Source: Hydnum rufescens UP504
Lineage: Eukaryota; Basidiomycota; Agaricomycetes; Cantharellales; Hydnaceae
DNA: 64,000 bases
Direction: 5' to 3'
Assembly (NCBI GenBank): GCA_014904985.1
Contig: MU128960.1
Span: 186,001-250,000, forward strand
Shown: positions 26,625 to 38,361 of the stretch, one piece after another
Layout: every line of letters begins with the position of its first letter
How positions within the stretch are numbered: position 1 is the first letter of the stretch
The notes under the pieces: generated by a model
What the model was told of the DNA's origin: nothing
The model's input: only the letters and a program-made list of their open reading frames with translations
Database searches by the model: none
Made by a program: the position numbers and the translations under genes

Positions 26625-29600
26625 TTAATACTTTTCAGACATAACTGGAACAATCGACATGCCGTCAGCTGCGTCCTCCTGTACTAGTCACTTCGGCAGA
26701 GACAAACAAAGACTCACTCAATGTCACTAGCGAAGTCCATCCTGTAAATGGATGACTTCGCTTGCCCTCCCCAGTCAAAGCGTCATACTGCTCCCACACG
26801 TATCCCGTCCGCTCGTACTCCTAAATGAGACATAAGCACAAGCACAGCAAAATACGCCTTAGTCGAGATCGTTCCATATCACATGAAGCTACTGCATTAC
26901 CTTAAACACGTTCCCTATGATATTTTGACGTAGTTCATCATAAATTTGACGTGCTTGCTGCTGATATGGCCCCGATTGTGGAATGTACGTCTACGAAGAA
27001 AGGACCAACATTGGCACTTCCCTACACACAATTTGAGAAATCCCTTACCTTGTAGAGCGCACTCAACGCCAGGTAGTTCATCTGCACCCATATCGGCCCG
27101 CGCCAATAATTTTCACCTTGGCCGAACAGGGGGTGCGAGGCGGAAAGACTGCGAATACCATATGGCGACCAGAGTTCATCGGGCGAACGGACCAAGTCCA
27201 AGATAGCCCCGAGATGGGGCGAGTCTGGGGTGAGCAGACCCAGGAGGAAGGGAAAGAGCGAGATATATCCCTTATGGCATACGTGATATGATTCCTCTGG
27301 AGAGAGATAGAGAGAGGGGGGGGGATTAAACACCATTGATTGCAGCAAAGAGGGACGGGCAATTTACCATCTTCGTTAATGCTTGCATCACAATACATGC
27401 TCGACTCCTCGCTCCAATGTAAATCTGTTCCACAAATATCGCATCCACTTAGCCCTACGTCGTTAGTTCATATTTCGAAATCCCGGTACCTTCGATATTC
27501 TGCAAGATCCCAACTTCAATCTCTCTAAACTCAGCCTCATCATCAGTTTCGCCCGCAAACTCGGCAATACCGCGCATTGTGCGCGTAAAAAACGCCATCC
27601 AACTGATCAGATCCAGATGGAGCTCGCCCACATGTGGTGGCGTCGCGCGTGGATAATCGTCCAACCCGCTTGTGAGCACATGGTCCACAGTTCGGCCGCG
27701 CCAACGGTACGCCTCCGTACGTGAACGTGCATGCCGGCCCCATTGCTTGATCTGCCCACCCTGAGTGCGTCGGAACCAGTGGTAGTGCCGTCGCAGCGCG
27801 GGATAGATCGTGCGCAGGTAGTCGCTTGCCGCCGAGTGGTCGATGAGCCTGCGATTGTGAGGGGAAGGGCTGAGGGGCTGTTGCGCGGCGCCGGGCGTCA
27901 CACCGAGTTGTTCGTCGAATGGGGAGGGTGATGCGCGCAATCGCTCGATGAACGCTGTCACGGCCATCGCAAGTGTGGGTGGATTGGCGTATGTTGGGTA
28001 TTGCGTCTGGAACTCTTTGGGTACCTGCGTAGAATAATAGAAAATGGTCGAAAACCAGGGATATTGGGGATTACTTCGATATCGAGCGAACCTTGCTGCG
28101 AGCCTCCTCGCCGAGGATCTGCTCGCGACCTACCCACCCATCTTCGTCAATGAGATCGATCCACTCCTTCAGAATTTCCAGACTAACAGAGAAAACTGTC
28201 AGCCATTTACACAACCTCGACTCACTAAAGACCGTACCTCAAATCGTTGTCCCAGGCGCCCACGATTAATAAATGGAAACCTTCATCCCTATGGAAAAAC
28301 AGAGTTAACGGGTTCCAGAAAGAAAAGGGGGGCAGGGAAATCACCAGTAGAATCCCCTGGGGAAGAAACTACGGCTGGGGGTTGCCGTCAAAAGTCCACG
28401 AGGTTCAATGAGGGTTGGTTCGTCTTGGTTCGTCTCGCCGGTCTCGAGCGACTCTTCATCGTCCCACTCGTGCAGGATGGACGCATCCACAATGGAGGAC
28501 CCGTAGAAGTAACCTATCCCGCCTAGAAGATTTGAAGTCATTGATTTCGAGAACTCGATGAGTGAGTTAGGAGTCGATGGTGGCAGAGGGAATGTTTCTA
28601 GAAAACGCCGGGTAAAGGTGTGCCTGAAAGCATCGATTCCTCGAGTTAGTCCCTCAGCTGAGGAGTTGATGGAAAAGTGAGCTAACAAAGTACAGGGTGA
28701 GGGACACGGACGAAATAAAAACAAGCTAACCATCAAGTCTCTGCTTCACACTTGCGGAATCGTAGTATATGTCGAAGGAGAAGGGTCCTTCAAATGCCTT
28801 TTGGATTGCAATGAAATTGGATCCACCGTATACCTCGTTGGGCAGCGTCAGCAAGAAGGCAGGCTCGGGAAGATCGTCTAGCTTGTATCCTTCCAACATG
28901 GGGCGGATCGCTTGTACAATTGTTCTCAGGATGATGTCTAGAGAATTCTTCCACCGCTTAGCGCTAGATCCAGGAGTATAATCGGAATGTGCGCACCTCT
29001 GGCTTTCCAGGCATCGCCCCCTCCAACAGGAAGGCCAACGAATGAGGTCTTGCCGATCTTAGACGCGAATTTGGCTGCTTGCGGGCCTTGGGAGATTGGG
29101 GTCACATCTGGGCCTGCACACAAGTTCATACCAGAGGAATGTCATGATAGATAGAGCACATGACGGACCATCTTGAATTCGAATAGAAAAATCCCCAATT
29201 TCTGGTGCTGTCCCGGAGAGATTTACGGTACCCTCTATTCCCTATTCAAGGTCATTTTCATCATCGTCATGAGGCACCCGATAACAGTGAGAGAGAAACG
29301 CACATAATCATCTTCCTCATTTTCAAGCTCCAGGCCACCCACACCATCCATGGCAAAGTAAAAATACACAGAAGTCTTTGAAGGTAGGCCTCGACATCGA
29401 AAGATCAAAACAAGTCGCTCATGAACGAAGGAGCCAAAGCAAGACATGGCCTGAACCCTCACCTAGTTGTAATGGCTTGCCCTTGATGCGAGCAGCCCAG
29501 CTGCCCCCCGAATCACCACCGGGACTTTTAACCATTCAGTGGTGATTTGCACATTATTTTGGGTATCGTTCAAGACTTGGATGCCTCCATTGCGAAGGTC

Positions 29601-29911
29601 GTGCTCTGTCCAGGTATATCCTTGGAGCCCATCACCTTGGTCGCACGCATGACGCGGTCCTAAGATATCGCTTTGTCAAAGGGATGTACCCCGGCCTCCT
29701 ACAAAGGACACGTACTCGAAAATGACTGCCAATCCTGCAGGCCATGCCACATTAAGCCCGTCATAAGAGTGTGTGGAAGACGGGGGCGGAGCCCAAAGTA
29801 GAGATTTGGACGATAGGTTCCCCAGAGGAGGGATTTATCGTCGACATCTTCCGGCAGGGCATAGACGCCTAGGCTCGGGAGCAAGGTGAGGACGAGTGTT
29901 CGGACCCGCAT
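26625..29911 (-). CDS. Mannosyl-oligosaccharide glucosidase, GH63 (glucosidase I)
   Basis: ER enzyme removing the terminal alpha-1,2-glucose from the N-glycan precursor; the Cwh41/GLS1 family in yeast. ATG at 29911 gives [20 protein letters not shown] (signal peptide), then [15 protein letters not shown], the hallmark N-terminal block. Later exons carry [19 protein letters not shown] (near 28750), [11 protein letters not shown] joined to [13 protein letters not shown] (near 28330-28240; conserved acidic region), [13 protein letters not shown], and [20 protein letters not shown] (near 27070, second catalytic region). The end is spliced: ...GWTSLVTL, an intron of about 80 nt, then IMSEKY and TAA at 26625-26627. 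All frames are clean. It shares an 86-bp divergent promoter with the phosphoesterase at 29998. Confidence 0.9.
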
Positions 29912-29997
29912 CGATGGTAGCAAGGGGGGACTAGTCACGTGCGCGAAACTGGGGCGCGCCGTCGTCTGCACAGCCTCATCCTTGCTTTCGTGTACTC
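29912..29997. promoter_or_regulatory. Short divergent promoter, GH63 / metallophosphoesterase
   Basis: Only 86 bp separate the two divergent start codons, so 5' UTRs and promoter must overlap or transcription must start inside coding DNA of the neighbour. No TATA-like word is evident. Confidence 0.5.
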
Positions 29998-31917
29998 ATG
30001 CATGCTCCTTTAGATTCCCTCACGGTCAAATTCAAGGCCCTCTCTCTCGCAGACAAGGAACCCCCTAGTCGGTCTTCGATACCGCCCACTACGGCTACGC
30101 CACGCTTCAGTCAGATGAGGCCCGAGTTTACTGTGAATATGACTCGGGGGCACCTCCTCCCCATCCTGGCTCAGATTGGACTAGATTCATATGCCTCTCC
30201 GATACCCATGGGAATACTTTTCCCGTTCCTCCTGGAGATGTCCTTATTCACGCCGGTGATTTGAGCCAATACGGCTCTCCCGTGGGCCTCGAGGCCACTG
30301 TAACGTGGCTCCAGAGTCTACCACATCCAGCCAAGCTGTAAGCCAAATCTCGAGTATTTCCCTCCCTCATTCTATTTACTGACTCCACGTTCTCTAGAGT
30401 TATCGCGGGGAATCACGATGTAGGCTTCGCTTCGCGGTATCCTTTGTCTGTGACCACGCCTTCACCTCCCCCGTTTCTTCCCAGGATCTTCTTGACGTGG
30501 CCATGTTTAAACGTGGCGAAGTCCGGCGCCCGAATGTTGGCCTCGAGGTAAACGATGTCTGCTCTGTGCCTAAAATGAGGCGCTCACCCTGTGCTATAAT
30601 ACATTCGACACAGGATGTAGAAAAGGCGCGCGCTTTGATGACCGGGCCCAAGGCTATCAGCTCGGGCCTACGATACCTCCAATACCAACACACCTCGATC
30701 CCCTCTCCACCCTGGAACGTCTACGGCAGTCCGGTAAGTAACCATGCACTCGACCAATACTGTACAGCAAATCATTACATAGCATTTACCCTTGCCTGCC
30801 TCCCTCAGGGAACTCCATTCTTCAGCGCAGGCGCATTCCAGTACTTCGGGCGCACAGCCTCTAAAGGTAACGTACGAAAACCCGCTTTTTATTTTAAAGC
30901 CAGTTGTAGAATCTCTGTTTATTTGTCCCAACAGAGGTAAATAGCAAAATACCCAACAATACACAAATACTGTAAGCACAGCATCCCGCGCCAAAGAGTA
31001 CGATCTTCTGACACCAGCTATCAGAATAACTCACGGCCCACCTCTCAATATACTCGACCGCACACGGCGCGGGGTTCACGGGGGATGCCCAGACCTATAC
31101 GCGCGCCTCTTCTCAACTACCGACAGCACTGCTCCACCCAACGACCATCCGAATAATGCAACTTCACACCCAGACCCCCGCCCATCTCCCCGCTCCTCAC
31201 CATCCTCATCACAGTCGCGACCGTCTTCTCATACAAACGATCGAGGAGTGAAACGCCGCAGTAAACATACCGACCACACCGCAGCCACAATAATCGCACA
31301 AGATGCTGAAGCAACGGCGGAAGATTGGCTACCCCACGTTCGCCTCCATGTATTTGGACACATCCATGAAGCACGTGGAGCACTCATACGCACACGGGAG
31401 CGTCACCGTCCTCGTCGTCCTCCCTCACCAACCCCAACCCCAACCCCAGAACGAGACCAAAACGCCCAGCGGCTCCACCGACAGTTGCAGCCCCACGCTC
31501 CCTCATCATCCGGCGACACAATGGAAGCACCACCACTACCATCGCCGCCATCATCATCATTATCTACCAAGCCCAGCCAGCCGAGCATAGAGACAAATAA
31601 TGACTCCACGAGTAGGGTCAGATATTCCCAATCATTCTCTTCATTCACCGGCGGCGATTCATCTATTATCACATTGGATTTCGGGGAACCACTATCGCCG
31701 AGGTGTTAACACACCACAGCCATCCATAGCTTTACCCCATGTCGGTGACCTTCCCGGTGACCACCAACAAATTATGAGCACCTTCACCAAGGACAACGAA
31801 GATGTGAACACCATCGTCGAGCGGGTCGAAACCGTATTCGTAAATGCGGCAGGTCGAAATCTCCCTCCCATAATAGTCGATTTGTATAACATACCCGTTA
31901 TCGCGGCGCCACACTGA
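29998..31917 (+). CDS. Calcineurin-like metallophosphoesterase, N-terminus uncertain
   Basis: Two-metal phosphoesterase. Metal ligands appear in order: SDTHG (near 30205), GDLSQYG, VIAGNHD (split by an intron near 30400), THGPPLNILDRT (near 31030) and LHVFGHIHEARG (near 31350). The C-terminus is FVNAAGRNLPPIIVDLYN, stop at 31915-31917. Exons are small; inferred introns include 31703-31778. Between the HGP and GHIH motifs and after GHIH there are Ser/Pro/Thr-rich inserts. The start MHAPLDSLTVKFKALSLAD at 29998 does not join in frame to VFDTAHYGYATLQSD. Either a 44-nt intron ending CCCCCTAG removes the gap, or one G is missing near 30070. The substrate is unknown; related fungal proteins are poorly characterised. 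Confidence 0.75.
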
Positions 31918-32307
31918 CCGAGTGGTACGATGTACTCTAAATATCAGAAATATACGGCCATCTTTCCTCAATAGATAATCAATAGCAGCGATCAAGTGTT
32001 CGGTGAAGTACGCGGTCAAGTGCAATGCAACGCAAGATATGACAGGGGTTCAAAGTTGGGTGGATGGGTATGCTAATATAAAGGTGAGGTGAATACACCG
32101 TGGGAGTAAGGGGGTGGGGATTGATTAAGGGGTACGAGAGGGAGACCGCAACGGAGCGACTGGGAAGAGGCCCGAGGAGATAGAAAAAAGAATCCTAGAT
32201 CAAGTGACGACAAAGAGGGGAAAAAAATGAACCAATAACTATGCCGAATCGCAGGATGACTTCATGAAGGGACGTAAAAGAAGGGTAAGATGGGCCACGC
32301 ATTGGGC
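31918..32307. other. Intergenic, convergent 3' ends
   Basis: About 390 bp between two convergent genes, G/A-rich around 32100-32240. No ORF of interest. Confidence 0.45.
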
Positions 32308-33292
32308 TTATGCCGCCGCAGCGACGACAGGAGTCGGTGCTGGTGCAACAGCGGGGGGTGCACTCTCAGTCACCTCTGTTGGCGCCGGGGCGGGCGCAGC
32401 CGGCTCTGGGGTCTCCAGGGGTGCGACCGGGGCGGGCTCATCAAGCTTAGGTGGGTTTTGCTCCACCTTGGACGCGGGGGCAGCCTCCTTCTTCGGCTTA
32501 GACTTGAAGAGATCACCCACACGCGAGGATAAGCGACGAGAGACCTTAGTAGCCTTGGAGGAGGGGTGAGATGACAGTTGGATCAAAAGGTGATGGGCAT
32601 ACCTTCTCAACAACCTTCTCGGCAGCCTTTTCCACGGCAGCCGGGATTTCCGCGAGAGCCTCCGCAACAGGCTCTGCAGGCTTGGTCTCTTCAGCAGGGA
32701 CTTCGGCAGCCTCAGCGGTGGTGGGCTCAGCTGGAGCCTCGACGGGGGCTTCAGTAGCCTCTACCGCTTCAGCCTCGGCAGCAGGAGCAGCAACCTGCAG
32801 CGGGCAAGTCAGACGCTCGATCTAGCGGTGGCAATGCGAATGTATGCGTCCTACCTCTTCAATCTCTTTCTTCTCCTTTTTGGGAGACTTGACCTTGAAC
32901 GGGGCAAGGAGTTTGGAGAGGAAAGTGGGGCTCTTCTTCTCCTTAGGCGCGTCAGTGGCCTCGGCAGGCTTAGCCTCCTCGGTGGCCTTGATTTAGGGCA
33001 AGGGGGTGAGGCTGTGATCATGGTGCAGAATGGGTAAGAGACTTACAGGAACCTCAGGAGCGGGGGCCTCCGTGGCAGCCTCGACAGGAGCAGGTTCGGG
33101 GGCAGGCGTGGGATCAACTGCAGCAGTCTCGGCGGCGGGCTCCTGCTTGGCGTGAGCAGAGAATAGGAGCTTTTTGATGCCAGAGAAGAGTGAGCTGACC
33201 TCGGCCTTTGTTTCGGTTTGGACCACGGGAGCGGGTGCCTCAACCTGGGGTTCCTCAACAGCGGGGGCAGTGACAGTCTCGGTGGCAGACAT
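32308..33292 (-). CDS. Ala/Pro/Glu-rich low-complexity protein, function unknown
   Basis: ATG at 33292 gives MSATETVTAPAVEEPQVEAP. The protein is built from Ala-Pro-Glu-Val repeats interrupted by three similar basic helices: SSLFSGIKKLLFSA, SPTFLSKLLAPFKVKSPKK and SSRVGDLFKSKPKKE. Each is a short hydrophobic-plus-Lys patch in an acidic disordered background. Two short introns (about 33050-33000 and 32850-32790) keep the frame. No catalytic domain. The three spaced basic motifs look like repeated binding elements for membranes or a partner, but that is inference. Strong codon bias toward GCC/GAG/CCC suggests high expression. Confidence 0.65.
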
Positions 33293-35483
33293 TATTGCGA
33301 GAGAACGCTATGGAAAGGAGGGATTGATTAGCGAAATTCAGACGCGTCGAGACGCAGGAAAAGTAGGAGCGTGGTAGAAGGGACGTTGGAGGTCGTTCAC
33401 TGTGAGAGAAGGGGGACGGACTGGAGGGGGCTAACCTGAGGGGAATAAGAAAGGTAGGGGAACGAAGAAGGATGAAGAAGGGATTTAGGAGAACAAACCT
33501 CAGTTTGATTCAATTTCAATGGTGAAAAATTCAAACTCCGCTCCCGCTCTCATCAAACTTTGGATTTTTCGCCTGTCTGTCATGTCCCCGCTCCATGAAA
33601 TGGATTCCACCCCACCCAGACGCTCATTGACCCCATTCACCTCTTTTTCCGCTCACAAACGAGACTGCTGGATGATACAAAGGCACCCGGCATTTGCCGA
33701 CTTTATATCCTAAAATTAAATGTGGTTTGTTGTCACGGAAGTAAAACCAGTTTTAGGTTCCTTCGAGCTTAGGCGGCGCTTGCTTAGGACCGAGACTAGG
33801 AGGGATCCTGCCATAGTCTAATGATCTGGTGATCCGTCCGAGGTTACCAGGGAGTTAAACAGCACCTAGTCTAATGCAGGGCACTTGGTCCCAGCTATGT
33901 GGTTTGCTCGGTGATTCCTGCATGGTCCCAAGAAAGTTGAGATGCCTATTTTGGGTTGGTCGAAATAAGCTCAACGGCATTTTTTGTTGCCGTACGATTT
34001 GTTGCCTTGAGAACCCCTGATTGCGGATCTTGAGCCCACAATTATGCGATTGTTCCTGATAGCCCTGCTGGCGCTCGCCTGGGTGCTGTACCACGTTTCA
34101 CGCTCTGACTTCGCCTGCCATATGCGACCCGCTGTCAAGTGCCGTTTCTTTGACGGGTAATAATTTAGGGTGGCCCCACGTGACACAGGATCGCTTTTCA
34201 GTCGTGGTCCCGTATCCCTATGCAGTGTTGTCTGCATAGTGGATCAGAGGGAAATAAGTAGCGGCTAGGATAAGAGCTACCATGGCCGCCGTAACCACCT
34301 CAGTGTGATGATCTAGCAGGATTGTCTAAATAGGGGGTTTCATGGTACGAGAATTCACCTGGAGTTCACTGTTGGAAACGGTTGACTCCCAATCCCCGCC
34401 GCCCGCAGCGGGGTTGCCAGTGTGTGGATCTAACATAGGATTTCCCCTAATAGTTGTACTCACGTGAAAATCTGCTCATTCGGGATGACCGTGAGAACTT
34501 ACCGTGCTCAGTACCAACGTCACCGAGAGTCGATGGCCATCTCACTGCCACAAGGGCCATCCTCGCAGCCACCCAACGAATCAACCGTGTGGGAGCTTCA
34601 TTATAATCTTGGATCTATTGCGAAAGCGCAGATGAATGCCTCGCTCTTTTCATTCCTACCCCACCTCGATTTCATAAAGCTGCATATCAATGCGGAGCGC
34701 GGTTCTCGGCGTGCCCGGCACCCTAGGGTTAGACGTCTAGGGCCTCTGCCTTGCCAATGCGAGGTCTCCCCACTCTGGTATGCCAACCTTCGATGTGGGT
34801 CATTCCACCGAAGGCTGCTCTCCGAGCCTCGCGCACGTCTTTTCCATTATTGTTTTGGGGTCTTACCACTGACATCTCGTTATTATGTCTATAACGTGGG
34901 AAGTGACACTACATACCCCACAGTATTGACGTTTGCTATGGTCTGACACCCTCTTGGCGACTTCCCTATGGTGAGGAAGTACATATGATCCCTAAGACTC
35001 ATTTCTATGGCGACTGGATTCACCTCCCTTTCGTTACTCCTCTCCCTGGCCATCGCCTTTACCTATCCTCCTATCCGATATCCCTCACTACCGCTGCACT
35101 CCCTACATTGGCGTTCATCATTGACGTCCCCTTTCTACTTGATGTAAAACACAAGGCCAGCAAGGATACTAATTCTGTCTGTTTGCCATCGGGTATATCG
35201 ATAATCCTCCTCGTCGCTGCCCTGGATTTGTGCATCGCTACGGTTGGCAGCCTCACAGGGATCTTTGGATGCGGTGAATTCCCAACCTCCCTTTTTTGCA
35301 GTAATACAGCCCTCGAGACGCAAATTAACTAAATCAATCGACAACTTACTGTTTTCATTGATTTTTTTGCGGCTGGCACTTGCATCGCCAGCCACCAGAC
35401 GTTTTATCAACCGTACGAAGACGAACAAATACTACTTATTTGATAAGACCGGCCCTGGACACGGTTGTGACGAAGGACATTAT
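33293..35483. other. Gene-poor stretch left of the foldback element
   Basis: About 2.2 kb. 33293-33520 should be the 5' UTR and promoter of the Ala/Pro/Glu-rich gene. The rest carries only ORFs with no signal peptide, motif or codon pattern that convinces me (for example 34464-34946). It marks the start of an accessory, repeat-bearing island that runs to 41 kb. Confidence 0.4.
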
Positions 35484-36464
35484 TTGCAACTTGCAAAACC
35501 GAAGGCGCCGGATGAAAAACACAAAATTTTGCATCAAAAAGTATTTGGGCGATTACTCCTCCAATTCCTGGTGGTTTGGCTTGCTATCAAGTGAGACGGA
35601 CTCGCCTTGATCGTCCGCAAGTGCTTGTACCCTTTGCGTAATAAAATTCAAATATTTGAGATTTGAGGTTTTCCCCAATTTTATTTCCTTCATAGCTCTT
35701 GAACTACTGTGAATTGAGGAAAATAAACTATATCCCCTGAGAGCTACTATGTCCCTCTAGGTGTTCCAAAAAAAATCAGGGCAATTGGAGCAAATTTCAG
35801 AATTTTGATGGTGTACCATTTGGCACGGAATTTAGGACCATAGCATGGCCAGTGAAGCCATAAAAATTCCTGTACACTGAACCTATCACTCTTACATCAC
35901 TCTGGATGTAATTCTTGGATGACCTTTGCCTGGCAGCTCAGTGAGACATCCAAAGAGCCCATACCCGCAGAAGGGAAAAATTAATGGCTATCTCAAAGCC
36001 AACCAATGCATGTTTCCGCCTAGCCACCAAGCATATATGCATCCTCCAGTTCATGGACTTCATTTTCCATCACAGCATCAACACTAGAAGCCCAAACAAG
36101 GCAGATGCTTTGGCTATTTGTGTTGTATCCCTTGGAAACCTACAGCCTCAAATTTTCTCCAACAGTCTTGATTGTTTTTTCAGGCATCTAGAGTGGCATG
36201 GCAGCTCTCAGGGGATATAGTTTATTTTCCTCAATTCACAGTAGTTCAAGAGCTATGAAGGAAATAAAATTGGGGAAAACCTCAAATCTCAAATATTTGA
36301 ATTTTATTACGCAAAGGGTACAAGCACTTGCGGACGATCAAGGCGAGTCCGTCTCACTTGATAGCAAGCCAAACCACCAGGAATTGGAGGAGTAATCGCC
36401 CAAATACTTTTTGATGCAAAATTTTGTGTTTTTCATCCGGCGCCTTCGGTTTTGCAAGTTGCAA
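35484..36464. mobile_element. Foldback element with 262-bp inverted arms
   Basis: Left arm 35484-35745 and right arm 36203-36464 read as the same sequence in opposite orientation; I found no mismatch comparing them by eye. The outer ends begin TTGCAACTTGCAAAACC. Inward of the perfect arms the inversion continues imperfectly for at least 60-80 bp (for example CTCTAGGTG against CTCTAGATG), so the central spacer is shorter than it first looks. No transposase ORF lies inside and no clear target duplication is visible at the edges. The two arms produce matching short ORFs on opposite strands, which are artefacts. Type unassigned: a foldback or MITE-like DNA element, or an inverted duplication. Confidence 0.85.
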
Positions 36465-37568
36465 TAAATATTGAGATTGATCTATACCCAATTTCCCCAT
36501 TTGAATACCTCTGTGGCCAGACGTCGGGGCTAGTGCGCTTTCATGATGATAATGACGCTTGCTCCACATCACCATTATGTTATGGATGTCCATATATCTC
36601 GAACCCCTGTACGCTAAGCCTACTCACAAGACTCACCCTGTAATTACGGCCATAGCGCTTGCACAAATATAACATACCTTTATTCTACCACCCCAAACAG
36701 TAACATGTCCCATGACAAATGAATGGCCCCCCCAAAGGCTCGGGAAAACGGTACGTAAACCCAGGGAAAAATAACAACCACCCCGCCGGCCAGATGACCG
36801 CTTTCATTCTCATATGCCACTCCAAGCCTTTCAACGTCGGCAAGAAATGGATTTCACCATGAGTTCGAAGATTCACCCTCCTCTACGTGCTACTCCTTGG
36901 AGAAACCCTGGAACAGGAGCATATATGGGCAGCTATGGTTCTCGCCCGCCAGCTTTGCTCCCTGCCATCCTCCGAATCGACAGCCGAATCAATTGTACAT
37001 CCCCTAAGGGCAGTCTCTCTACAGAAGTGCTTGGCAGTATGACTAGAACATCGATAGAGAAAACGAACTGCTGGGTTCGTTCTTGAGTAGGATACAGGAG
37101 AATTATCTGGGTATGCACGTGGATAGTTTCAGACACCTTGACAGTGATGAATGATTCGCGGTGTTCGCGACGACGAATCTTGGCAGCTAAAAATTCCGGC
37201 AGCTCCGCTGAAGAGACTGTCCTCTAGAATACACGGAACTCCGAAACCATTATTTTCCTTTTGGAAATATCGAACCAACGAAGAATGATTGGGGGGTCAG
37301 ATAGAGATAATGGGCTTGGACTGTATCATGTCCCCAAAGCGATCTGCGCGCTCCTCCCTGATGATTGCGACGAGGCTGGCAGACCCTTGTTTCCACTGAA
37401 TATTGTCAAGAGCACCCTCTTCCACCAAGGACGAGGATGAGAATGTGCACCATCTTGAACGGGCACACATGCAGTGCCTCTAGGAAAGACCACCTCGTTT
37501 CAACGCAAGAGCCGGAGGGCGTCGAAAGTAAGCATATGGAGGGGAACGTGACGCTACTCCTCGATCAT
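36465..37568. other. Gene-poor stretch right of the foldback element
   Basis: About 1.1 kb, no recognisable gene. Possibly contains a downstream exon of the unknown minus-strand ORF at 37569-37989, but no coding-like segment could be joined with confidence. Confidence 0.35.
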
Positions 37569-37989
37569 TTACCTTAGTTTCCTAGGAATAGATTCCGCAT
37601 CGCAATTAGAGCCCGAGATCTGTTGAAAAGATTTTAGAGTATCGAGAGAATACGGGACGAGAACAATCCAGCAGAGGCCGTACTGAAAGGCGTCGACCCA
37701 ACAAGGCGGGACAACGAGAGAAACTGCTGCGAAGTATGCAGATGTTCTCTTTTCGCTTCCCCTCGCAAAAACATTGCATGTCCTCCCCAGGGAGGGTACG
37801 CGAGATATTTCGGGCCATGGTACAGAAAGAAAGTGACATACGAAATGCGATTTTACGCCCACCGTGGTGGGGAGCAACGAAATGTAGCCCCAATGGTGGT
37901 GCGACGTCATCCACGGCAAGTTCGACAAGCGCGTCCGGGCTGGCAGCTGAATGAGAACGCGTGATGTCAGAACTCGAAGTCCCCCTCAT
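37569..37989 (-). CDS. Unknown minus-strand protein, tentative
   Basis: ATG at 37989 gives MRGTSSSDITRSHSAASPDA and continues to HHGGRKIAF. A GTATGT donor near 37838 and a CGCAG acceptor near 37735 join it to AVSLVVPPCWVDAFQYGLCW and IVLVPYSLDTLKSF, a strongly hydrophobic segment that could be membrane-embedded. The stop lies at 37569. The splice signals are good, but I recognise no family. It may be a short membrane protein or part of a decayed gene, as it sits in the repeat-bearing island just downstream of the oxidase-like gene. Confidence 0.3.
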
Positions 37990-38361
37990 ATTAGATTCGA
38001 GAAGCAGCCGGACGAGCGTGGAGGGAAAGATTCAGTGAGATTCGGTGACGTTTACTCGCCTGATTCTGGCTTCAGTAGAAACCGTGGCAAGGCGGGACAG
38101 TACTGGGCCCCAGTTTACAAGACCGCCAGATAGCCACAGCTCGTGTAATAGTCTTTCTTACGATGGTCAAACTGTGGAGCTAGGGGCATGGAGCTCGGGA
38201 TTAAATAGTCCCGCAGAAGAATCAAACCGTCCAGATTCCAGGGCAGAGGATACCGGACCACCGCATTCGCTATCTCACTGTAGATTGTGTGTCAGAGTCA
38301 CACACAACCTAGTCACCAAGCTCAGATTGCATTGAAAGAGAAGACAGACGCCAGAGTCGCA

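Noticed and set aside
34464..34946. 160-codon plus-strand ORF in the accessory island
   Set aside because: No domain, no signal peptide, irregular codon use and no splice context; likely chance.
35460..36593. Matching short ORFs at the two sides of the foldback element
   Set aside because: They are the same arm sequence read from both inverted copies, not paralogous genes.
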